Assembly: GCF_025370785.1 (NCBI RefSeq)
Contig: NZ_JAMXFA010000050.1
Coordinates: 1-43,194 of the forward strand
Direction of reading: 5' to 3'
Source of the DNA: Laspinema olomoucense D3b
GTDB taxonomy: Bacteria > Cyanobacteriota > Cyanobacteriia > Cyanobacteriales > Laspinemataceae
DNA: 43,194 nt
In this document: positions 1 through 8,539 of the stretch, piece after piece
How positions within the stretch are numbered: position 1 is the stretch's first letter
How the letters are laid out: every line of letters starts with the position of its first letter
Translations under genes and position numbers: made by a program
The notes under the pieces: generated by a model
The model's input: the letters and a program-made list of their open reading frames with translations, nothing else
Database searches by the model: none
Told to the model about the DNA's origin: nothing

Positions 1-72
1 TAGGGGAGAGACGGGAGATAGGGGAGAGACGGGAGATAGGGGAGAGACGGGAGATAGGGGAGAGACGGGAGA
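1..72. repeat. 18 bp purine-rich tandem repeat, four units
   Basis: Four exact head-to-tail copies of an 18-mer beginning TAGGGGAGAGACGGGAGA fill the first 72 bases, and a fifth unit breaks off after TAGGG. The strand is almost pure purine. The array may extend beyond the left edge of the window. Confidence 0.9.
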
Positions 73-79
73 TAGGGTC

Positions 80-135
80 GTTTCTTCCCCATCCTCCCCA
101 TCCTCCCCATCTCCCCCATCCTCCCCATCTCCCTT
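80..135. repeat. Pyrimidine-rich CCCCATCC/CCCCATCT repeat
   Basis: Irregular 7 to 9 bp units of the CCCCATCC type follow directly after the purine array and lie just upstream of the methyltransferase gene. The same kind of tract recurs at 31219-31376. A long purine run followed by a pyrimidine run could fold on itself, but no coding or regulatory role is visible. Confidence 0.7.
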
Positions 136-215
136 TAGGAGATACTAAACTTAAAGTCCCTGCTGAGGAGTCGCCCTACCGTGCCTCCTCAGTTCACCTT
201 TAAAAAACCAGCCTC

Positions 216-890
216 ATGTTTGAACAACAACCTCAGACCCTGCGGGAAAAAGTCCAGAAATTAGCAAATCAATCCCTGGCACAATCGGACCCCTCGGCAT
301 GGTTTGATATTTTATATACCGAAGCCCAAGGGGATGCGGGACAAGTGCCTTGGGCAAAATTGACCCCCCATCCGGTCCTGGAAAGTTGGGTGAGCGATCG
401 CCCAGTTTCTGGAAAGGGTCATTCTGCCTTAGTTACCGGATGTGGATTGGGGGATGATGCGGAAACCTTAGCCGCCCGAGGATTTGAGGTGACTGCCTTT
501 GATATTTCCCCCACCGCGATCGCCTGGTGTCGCCAACGATTTCCCGATTCCCCGGTGAATTACTCCGTTGCGGACTTCTTTAATTTAGATCCAGCATGGC
601 GGGGCCAGTTTGATTTAGTCGAAGACTCTCGGAATATTCAAGCCTTACCCCTCAGCGTGCGATCGCAAATCATCGAGGCGATCGCGGCGTTAGTGGCTCC
701 AGGGGGAAGCCTCCTAATCATCACCCGCCATCGCGACAACCACAGCGAACCAGAGGGTCCGCCCTGGCCCCTTTCTGACCGAGACCTCGCCGAATTTGAG
801 AACTGGGGACTCGTAGAAATCCAGCGGCAGGAATTTTTTGAAGGGGATAATACCATCAAACAACTGCGGGTGGAATATCGGCGATCGTAA
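216..890 (+). CDS. Class I SAM-dependent methyltransferase (thiopurine methyltransferase-like)
   Basis: This 224-residue cytosolic protein has a Rossmann-type methyltransferase core. The SAM-binding glycine motif reads VTGCGLGDDAETLA (about residues 73-86), followed by the acidic end of strand beta-2 (FEVTAFDISPTAI) and a VADFF motif where the adenine is usually bound. The layout, with an N-terminal WFDILY segment and a VEDSRNIQALP stretch in place of the more common FD.V motif, resembles the TPMT/thiol methyltransferase branch. The natural substrate cannot be read from sequence. The ATG at 216 has no strong Shine-Dalgarno sequence. The gene stands alone, facing prk tail to tail, with the prk terminator between them. 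Confidence 0.8.
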   Translation: MFEQQPQTLREKVQKLANQSLAQSDPSAWFDILYTEAQGDAGQVPWAKLTPHPVLESWVSDRPVSGKGHSALVTGCGLGDDAETLAARGFEVTAFDISPTAIAWCRQRFPDSPVNYSVADFFNLDPAWRGQFDLVEDSRNIQALPLSVRSQIIEAIAALVAPGGSLLIITRHRDNHSEPEGPPWPLSDRDLAEFENWGLVEIQRQEFFEGDNTIKQLRVEYRRS

Positions 891-981
891 TGAGTCCCAT
901 TTAACTCATCCTCTACCGACCTCTTAAAATTGGTTGATTTTCCACCGAGGAAGGCGCTGACTGCCACCCTACTAAATCCCC

Positions 982-1020
982 AAAAAAAACGCGAGATGCT
1001 AATCCTAGCCTCTCGCGTTG
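982..1020 (-). terminator. Rho-independent terminator of prk
   Basis: AACGCGAGA (988-996) pairs perfectly with TCTCGCGTT (1011-1019), and an inner GCTA/TAGC pair extends the stem. Read on the minus strand, the hairpin ends in a run of eight T (complement of 982-989). It sits 33 bases past the prk stop. Confidence 0.9.
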
Positions 1021-1052
1021 ATCAATGAGTTGGAATTTCAAACAAGCAACGA

Positions 1053-2057
1053 TTACACCTTTGCTGCTATTTTGGCTTCCTTGGAAGTTAAGCGCTCGTA
1101 AGCGGCCCGCATCTTCAGACCCGTGAGCACTTGGAACAGACCCGTGCCATTGTTAGAACCCGGATAGGTGGGGTGCTGGAGCAACAGTTCGGTCAATTCC
1201 CCGTAAAACTTAGTAGAGGTGTTACTGAGGTGACTTTCGATATAGATCATCTCCTCTAAATTCTCGAACTGACCATCTACTTCTAAAATCGAGACTTCAT
1301 GACCTTCAAAAGCATCCGGTCCGTAGGCCATTTTGATCCCTGGGTAGGAACAGGTGAGTTTACGTCCACAAGGCGTCCAATTAATCGTCGAACCCTCATC
1401 AAACAGATAAACCGGATCCATGCCATGCACCCCGTACCGTTGGATCATCTGCACCCGCAGAACCTTCCGTTCTTTGTCATCGGGGATTAAGTTCGTCGGT
1501 AACACCCGGATGACCACATCAGCATGAGCTTTTTGCGGTTCAATATAGGCGCTAAAGTCAGGACGACGGGAGTTAATCGATGCTAAAACATCTTCATAAC
1601 GGTGACCGCGTTCTGCCATGTCCCGTTGAATTTTCCAGGCAATCTTCACCTCATCACTGATATCGAGGTAGACGCTGAAATCGAGCAGGGAGCGAACCCG
1701 CTCATCATAAATGGGATGCAGCCCCTCAATCACGATAATGTGATTCGGTTCCACCCGTTCAGGTGGATCGATCATGCCAGTTTCGTGGTTATAGATGGGC
1801 TTGTCAACCGCCTGCCCGTTCTTTAGGGCTTTGACTTGTTCATACATCAAGTCAAAGTTATTCGCTCTTGGGTCAAGCGCTGTGACCCCATGCTCTTTCC
1901 GCTGTTTGCGGTCTAAACTGTGATAGTCATCCAAGCAGATGACCGTCATCAGTTCTTCTCCAAATAGGTCTTTTAGTCGGTGCAGGAATGTCGATTTGCC
2001 GCATCCGGAGTCTCCGGCAACACCAATTAGAACCACGCTATCCGGCTTACTGGTCAT
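1053..2057 (-). CDS. prk: Phosphoribulokinase
   Basis: Phosphorylates ribulose 5-phosphate to ribulose 1,5-bisphosphate with ATP, the step that supplies Rubisco in the Calvin cycle. The 334-residue protein has the P-loop GDSGCGKST at 16-23. The redox pair C19 and C41 (in VICLDDYH) matches the thioredoxin-regulated cysteines of the oxygenic enzyme, and a second pair, C230 and C236 (PCGRKLTC), matches the C-terminal pair linked to CP12/GAPDH complex formation. IVIEGLHP (109-116) is the Walker B-like segment. Length is normal for cyanobacteria. The start is preceded by GAGGG. Transcription diverges from petH across a long shared spacer. Confidence 0.98.
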   Translation of the reverse strand: MTSKPDSVVLIGVAGDSGCGKSTFLHRLKDLFGEELMTVICLDDYHSLDRKQRKEHGVTALDPRANNFDLMYEQVKALKNGQAVDKPIYNHETGMIDPPERVEPNHIIVIEGLHPIYDERVRSLLDFSVYLDISDEVKIAWKIQRDMAERGHRYEDVLASINSRRPDFSAYIEPQKAHADVVIRVLPTNLIPDDKERKVLRVQMIQRYGVHGMDPVYLFDEGSTINWTPCGRKLTCSYPGIKMAYGPDAFEGHEVSILEVDGQFENLEEMIYIESHLSNTSTKFYGELTELLLQHPTYPGSNNGTGLFQVLTGLKMRAAYERLTSKEAKIAAKV

Positions 2058-3850
<1,793 letters not shown>

Positions 3851-3898
3851 GGTTTACTGGGCGATCGCTGCTTAGTTTCTACTTCATCTGTGCATGAG

Positions 3899-3932
3899 GG
3901 GGAGGTCTTTTATGGGCCTCCCCTTCTTGTTT
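3899..3932 (+). terminator. Rho-independent terminator of petH
   Basis: GGGGAGGTC (3899-3907) pairs with GGCCTCCCC (3915-3923), including one G-T pair, around a 7-base loop. TTCTTGTTT follows directly. It lies 48 bases after the petH stop. Confidence 0.85.
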
Positions 3933-4052
3933 GGGGGGGATTGGTCATTGGTCATTGGTCATTTGTCCTGGGGGATGGGGTGGATGGGGGATTGGGTGGG
4001 AATGATGACAAACGGCTGATGAAATGGGCGTTATAATAGGAATAATATATTG

Positions 4053-4832
4053 ATGGGGAACCGGGATATGACACAACTACAAACTGATATTTCTACCCCG
4101 ACTTTGACTTTTGAAGAATATTTGTACTATCAGGGGAAACCTGATGTGATGTATGAATTATACCGGGGGAAACTGATTGAAATGCCAACACCCACAGGAT
4201 TGCACACCCGAATTTGCAATTTCTTAACCGCCCAATTTCAGCGTTATTTTGTGACTCACGATTTACCCTTAGTGGCGATGGAGGTGACTGGAGTCCGAAC
4301 CGAAGACAATACCTCTAGGATTCCTGATGTGTTAGTCTGTTCTGTCGAACTTGCGGACCGAATTTGTAACCGCAAAGGTGCGGGGGCCTTTAATTTTGAT
4401 GAAAAACCCGTGATTGTTGTAGAAGTCACGAGCGATAATTGGCGGGAAGATTATATCCGCAAAAGGGCAGAATATGCTCTAATCAATATTCCAGAATATT
4501 GGATTGTAGACCCGAATAAGTCGAAAATCCAAGTTTGTTTTAACCCCAACAATGACAAGGGGTACGAAGATTTAGAATTTTTGCCCGGACAAGAGCTTCA
4601 TTCGGTGCAGTTTCCTGACTTTATTTTACCTGTAAATCGCATCTTTTCTCCTCCGCTGGTGACCGATTTAATCCGCGAAGAACAGGCTGAACGAAAACAG
4701 CTAGAACAACGGGCCGAAGAGGAACGCCAACGGGCTGAAGAGGAACGTCAACGGGCTGAAGAGGAACGTCAACGGGCCGATCGCCTTGCCCAACGCTTGC
4801 GAGACATGGGGATAGATCCGGATGCAGTTTAG
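4053..4832 (+). CDS. Uma2 family (DUF820) putative endonuclease with repeat tail
   Basis: Member of the PD-(D/E)XK-fold Uma2 family, abundant in cyanobacteria but without an established cellular role. Family marks are TLTFEEYLYYQ near the start, RIPDVLVC (the PD element) and VIVVEVTSDNW (the acidic strand), then YALINIPEYWIVDP. The last 45 residues form a charged helix made of four EEERQRA heptads, encoded by near-identical 21 bp tandem units (about 4715-4780), likely a coiled coil. The ATG at 4053 has AGGA 11 bases upstream. A second ATG at 4068 has GGGGAA 7 bases upstream and gives the more usual family start (MTQLQ), so either is possible. Confidence 0.85.
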   Translation: MGNRDMTQLQTDISTPTLTFEEYLYYQGKPDVMYELYRGKLIEMPTPTGLHTRICNFLTAQFQRYFVTHDLPLVAMEVTGVRTEDNTSRIPDVLVCSVELADRICNRKGAGAFNFDEKPVIVVEVTSDNWREDYIRKRAEYALINIPEYWIVDPNKSKIQVCFNPNNDKGYEDLEFLPGQELHSVQFPDFILPVNRIFSPPLVTDLIREEQAERKQLEQRAEEERQRAEEERQRAEEERQRADRLAQRLRDMGIDPDAV

Positions 4833-4897
4833 GGGGAGTTAGGTTAGAGGCGCTGTTTCACCAGAAAATAAATACCAAAAATTGTTGAGGAGAAAAA

Positions 4898-5134
4898 ATG
4901 AAAAGTATTACCCCCCAAGAACTAAGCGGGAATCTTGACAATTTGCTCGATGAAATTTTAAGAACCGGGATCCCTCTGGAGATTGAACGCGGAGGGAAAC
5001 GGCTTCGTATCATTCCCGTAGAACCCTTAGACAAGTTAGATAAATTGGTATATCGTCCCCATGTTATTTTAGGCGATCCTGATACTCTGGTTGATATCAA
5101 TTGGGAGCAGGAGGTTAATCTTGATCTACCTTGA
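4898..5134 (+). CDS. Phd/YefM-type antitoxin
   Basis: This 78-residue protein (MKSITPQELSGNLDNLLDEI, then PLEIERGGKRLRIIPVEP) has the pattern of the small DNA-binding antitoxins paired with PIN toxins: an N-terminal fold that binds operator DNA and a C-terminal tail that wraps the toxin. A strong ribosome site, GAGGAG (4887-4892), stands 5 bases before ATG. The last 14 bases overlap the PIN toxin gene, so the pair is translated together. Such antitoxins usually repress their own operon; no operator is identified here. Confidence 0.85.
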   Translation: MKSITPQELSGNLDNLLDEILRTGIPLEIERGGKRLRIIPVEPLDKLDKLVYRPHVILGDPDTLVDINWEQEVNLDLP

Positions 5135-5498
5135 TACTCATGTCGTAGTTTGGCTCTCTGGAGGATTAACAGACCAATTCAGTGACTTAGCGAAGTCTTT
5201 GATTAATGCTCAGACTCCCTATATTTCACCGATGGTACGTTTGGAGTTAAAATATCTCTATGAAATAAGACGAATTGGCGAACTCCCTGACCAGATTATT
5301 GCTGATTTGAGTCATCTCATTGGTTTGAGGATTTGTCAAGAAGATTTTAATCAAGTGATTGGTTATAGCCTGGGATTAGATTGGACTCGTGATCCCTTTG
5401 ATCGCCTCATTGTGGCTCAGGCAGCCCTCAATGGGAATATTTTACTGACAAAAGATACCAAGATTTTAGCTAACTATGCTCAAGCAAAATGGGAATAA
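5121..5498 (+). CDS. PIN-domain toxin (VapC-like), TTG start
   Basis: Putative Mg-dependent ribonuclease toxin of 125 residues, similar to the PIN_Sll0205 group. Acidic active-site candidates are the Asp in IYLDTHVVVW, the Glu in RLELKYLYE, the Asp residues of TRDPFDRLIVAQA and the Asp of LLTKDTKIL. No ATG is available. The TTG at 5121 follows AGGAGG (5109-5114) by 6 bases and gives the family's usual start MIYLDTH. An upstream TTG at 5091 lacks that support. It overlaps the antitoxin by 14 bases, so toxin synthesis is probably coupled to antitoxin translation. Confidence 0.88.
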   Translation: MIYLDTHVVVWLSGGLTDQFSDLAKSLINAQTPYISPMVRLELKYLYEIRRIGELPDQIIADLSHLIGLRICQEDFNQVIGYSLGLDWTRDPFDRLIVAQAALNGNILLTKDTKILANYAQAKWE

Positions 5499-5767
5499 TG
5501 ACATTTCTAGGTTTTGTTGAGTTAGTTTGGTTGAGGTAAAGACCTTTCTCAGTTTTGCTGCTGCGGTATGGATGGACTGGGGAGAGGGGGCGTTGGATGG
5601 GGAAGAAACGACTGAAGTCGGGACGTTGAACTGGAGGGTTGAACTTGGAGGTTTTATCTCGGATGGGTGTCTAACAGGACCGATCGCCAATTTTTTGGAG
5701 GGATTCAGGCGACTTGAGGGCCAAATCCCTGTAAAAATGGTAAGTTAGTCGGTTATGGATTAGAATT

Positions 5768-7084
5768 GTGAATTTCAAAATTGGTTTACTGGGATTGGGA
5801 ACGGTGGGCGCGGGAACGGCGCAGATCTTGCTAGACTCCGCAGGACGTCATCCGTTGTTGCAGGAGTTGGAAATTGCTCGGGTGGGGGTGCGATCGCTGG
5901 ATAAACCCCGGGATATAGAGCTTCCTGCGGATATTTTAACCACGGATTTAGAGTCAATCGTCACGGATCCTGAGATTGATATTGTGGTGGAGTTGATTGG
6001 CGGGTTGGAACCGGCGCGATCGCTGATGTTGAAGGCGATCGCCTCGGGAAAACACGTTGTCACTGCCAACAAAGCGGCGATCGCCTTACATGGCGCGGAA
6101 ATCTTCACTGCCGCCAATGAAAAAGGCGTCTATGTCATGTTGGAGGCGGCAGTGGGAGGCGGTATCCCCGTGATTCAACCCCTGAAGCAGTCTTTGGGAA
6201 GCAACCGCATCCAAGGGGTGATGGGTATCGTTAATGGCACTACGAACTACATTCTCACCCGGATGCAACTGGAAGGGGCGGATTTTGAGGCGGTGCTCGC
6301 GGATGCTCAAAAATTGGGTTATGCAGAAGCGGACCCCACGGCAGATGTGGATGGATTGGATGCCGCCGATAAAATCGCGATTCTGGCATCCTTGGCATTT
6401 GGGGGACGAATTAAGCGTGAACAAGTTTACGCCGAAGGGATTCGTCAAGTTAGTGCAGAAGATATCGCTTATGCCGAAAAACTGGGGTTTGTGATTAAGT
6501 TGCTGGCGATCGCCAAGCGGGAAGAAGGTCCTACTCCTCAAACTCAAACCGATGTTGAAGATCGCCTACAGTTGAGAGTTCATCCGACATTGGTCCCCAA
6601 ACAACATCCTTTGGCAAATGTGAATGGGGTTTATAACGCTATTTTTGTGGAAGGGGACCCCATCGGACAGGTGATGTTTTATGGACGAGGGGCCGGTGCA
6701 GGTCCCACAGCAAGCGCCGTGGTTGCGGATATTTTAAATGTGGCGGCAGTGTTGAAAACGGAAACGGAACCGATACCTCATCCCTTGTTAAGCTGTTCTC
6801 ATCAACATTACTGTGCGATCGCCCCGATGGACGATGTGGTGACGCGCTTTTATGCCCGGTTTTTGACTCAGGATAGTCCCGGGGTCATCGGCGAATTGGG
6901 GACAATTTTTGGCAAAAATGGCGTCAGTCTCGAATCTGTGGTTCAGATTGGAATGCGTGAAAATCATGCAGAAATTGTGGTGGTTACCCATGATGTGAAA
7001 GAGGGCAATTTTAATCATGCCTTAGCTGAAATTCGCAATCTGGCGGCGATCGTCTCCATTCCTAGTCTATTGCGCGTTCTTTAA
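5768..7084 (+). CDS. hom: Homoserine dehydrogenase
   Basis: Reduces aspartate semialdehyde to homoserine with NAD(P)H, the branch point to threonine, methionine and isoleucine. The 438-residue protein is the monofunctional long form. It shows a Rossmann motif GLLGLGTVGAGTA near the N-terminus, VVELIGG, VTANKAAIA, the substrate loop GIVNGTTNYIL, YAEADPTADVDGLDAADK, and a C-terminal ACT domain (about 360-438, SPGVIGELGTIFGKNGVS) that commonly mediates feedback by threonine. The GTG start at 5768 is the only one that keeps the full Rossmann strand. No other amino-acid gene is adjacent. Confidence 0.97.
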   Translation: MNFKIGLLGLGTVGAGTAQILLDSAGRHPLLQELEIARVGVRSLDKPRDIELPADILTTDLESIVTDPEIDIVVELIGGLEPARSLMLKAIASGKHVVTANKAAIALHGAEIFTAANEKGVYVMLEAAVGGGIPVIQPLKQSLGSNRIQGVMGIVNGTTNYILTRMQLEGADFEAVLADAQKLGYAEADPTADVDGLDAADKIAILASLAFGGRIKREQVYAEGIRQVSAEDIAYAEKLGFVIKLLAIAKREEGPTPQTQTDVEDRLQLRVHPTLVPKQHPLANVNGVYNAIFVEGDPIGQVMFYGRGAGAGPTASAVVADILNVAAVLKTETEPIPHPLLSCSHQHYCAIAPMDDVVTRFYARFLTQDSPGVIGELGTIFGKNGVSLESVVQIGMRENHAEIVVVTHDVKEGNFNHALAEIRNLAAIVSIPSLLRVL

Positions 7085-7112
7085 TTAGTTGATAGAAACC
7101 GGCGGGGTTTTA

Positions 7113-7400
7113 ACCGACTAAAAACATCACGCGATCAGACGCTTAGTCGATTTTAACTGACATCTTACGGGTGCATCTCACTGTTGCGAGTATTGATCCC
7201 ACACCTACCCCTCCAAAGCCTGAACCACCCCGTCAGGCTTCGCCTGCCACCCCTCCAGAGGAGGGGAATGGGAAAAATTCCCCTCCTCTGGAGGGGTGCC
7301 CGTAGGGCGGGGTGGTGGTTGGCTAACTCAGATACACCCCATCTTACACTGTTTGCAATAACCGCTGGTTTTTTACCGACTAAAAATATCACGCGATCAG
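7113..7400. repeat. Inserted palindromic element between 26 bp direct repeats
   Basis: ACCGACTAAAAACATCACGC and the next six bases (7113-7138) recur at 7375-7400 with one change. Between them lies an inverted repeat in which CCCCTCCAGAGGAGGGGAAT pairs with ATTCCCCTCCTCTGGAGGGG around GGGAAAA (7251-7297). It continues into GTGCCCGTAGGGCGGGGTGG, the same module that builds the satellite at 42878-43155. This fills most of the hom/methyltransferase spacer. Confidence 0.8.
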
Positions 7401-7410
7401 GCTTTTTTTT

Positions 7411-7461
7411 CAGTCGGTTGAAACCGACTTGATTCTGTTAGGCGGGGGTTCAAACCCCGCC
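7411..7461. repeat. Two adjacent small hairpins
   Basis: AGTCGGTT (7412-7419) pairs with AACCGACT (7422-7429). GGCGGGG (7441-7447) pairs with CCCCGCC (7455-7461) around GTTCAAA. Related pieces (GGCGGGGTTTTAACCGAC) occur at 7101-7118 right after hom, so these are parts of one dispersed repeat that the inserted element may have split. Confidence 0.7.
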
Positions 7462-7519
7462 GGGTGTTGCGACTCATCCAAAACTAGATAATTCACTCTA
7501 ATTTTTACCCCTAAATCCT

Positions 7520-8290
7520 ATGCTAAATTCTCAACCCTCTGTTCCAGAAATAATCATTCCAGATGAGTTGCTTCCGCCCAAGGAACTGCGGTTATCGGTG
7601 GGGGGAAGTTTTAAGGCGATCGGGACGGAATTTTTTCGTTATTTTATAGAAATAGCGGGTTTACAGCCCGATGAAGCGGTGCTTGATGTGGGCTGTGGTG
7701 TGGGACGGATGGCGGTTCCTCTGACGCAGTATTTGAGCGATCGCGGCAGTTATGAAGGATTTGATATTGTTGAATCCGGAATCACCTGGTGTCAATCCGT
7801 AATTTCCACCCGCTATCCGAATTTTCAGTTTCAACGGGCCGATTTGTACAATCAATATTACAATCCCACTGGATCAGAGGAGGCGAGTAACTATCGATTT
7901 CCTTATTCAGATAACCACTTTGATTTTGTCTTTCTAACTTCGGTATTTACTCATATTCTGCCCGATGGGTTGGAAAACTATTTGAAAGAAATTTACCGCG
8001 TGCTTAAACCAGGAGGGCGGACCTTAGTCACCGCTTTTTTATTAAATGAAAAGTCATTATCCTGCTTAGAATCCGGTCTGAGCACCCTGGAATTGCCAGA
8101 AATTTTTGAGAACTATCGACTGGCAGATAAAAGATTTCCCGAGTCAGCAGTTGCTTATGAAGAACGGTTTTTTGTGGCATTGGCCGAACAAGGTGGATTG
8201 AGAGTGAATTCACCCCTCTATTACGGGTCTTGGTGTGGACGAGAAGACTTTTTAAGTGTTCAAGATATCCTGTTAATGGGTAAACCTTAG
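7520..8290 (+). CDS. Class I SAM-dependent methyltransferase
   Basis: This 256-residue soluble enzyme has the classic motif I VLDVGCGVGRMAVPL (about residues 54-68), an acidic motif II (YEGFDIVESGITWC), the motif IV region FDFVFLTSVFTHILPD and the post-motif LKEIYRVLKPGGRTLVTAFL typical of the methyltransferase-11/25 group. The acceptor is not apparent; similar proteins act on lipids, small metabolites or sugars in exopolysaccharide clusters, but no such cluster is present. It stands alone between two repeat-rich spacers. The ATG at 7520 is the first in frame. Confidence 0.8.
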   Translation: MLNSQPSVPEIIIPDELLPPKELRLSVGGSFKAIGTEFFRYFIEIAGLQPDEAVLDVGCGVGRMAVPLTQYLSDRGSYEGFDIVESGITWCQSVISTRYPNFQFQRADLYNQYYNPTGSEEASNYRFPYSDNHFDFVFLTSVFTHILPDGLENYLKEIYRVLKPGGRTLVTAFLLNEKSLSCLESGLSTLELPEIFENYRLADKRFPESAVAYEERFFVALAEQGGLRVNSPLYYGSWCGREDFLSVQDILLMGKP

Positions 8291-8539
8291 TCCGTTGTGG
8301 GGGGATGAAGGGGGCCCCGGGAAATCCCCGCCTTGGGGACCATCGGGGGTGGGCGGGGTGCTGGATAATCGGGAATTAATCCTCAATCCGTGATTCTTAG
8401 TTATAAGCAAGGATTTTGGGCAGGGGATTGGGGGCTAGTCTGTTTTTCCTCTACAATTCACTAAAATCGTTGCGATCGCACAGACGAGACTCGGCTAGTA
8501 CAGTCTATTCTATTTGTTACGGTGATAGGAGTTTAGGTG

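Noticed and set aside
5527-5748. 73-residue plus-strand ORF before hom
   Set aside because: No ribosome site, no known family, unusual composition; probably spacer.
7441-7461. GGGGGTTCAAACCCCGCC looks like a tRNA T-arm
   Set aside because: No acceptor, D or anticodon arms fit upstream; it is a simple hairpin repeat.
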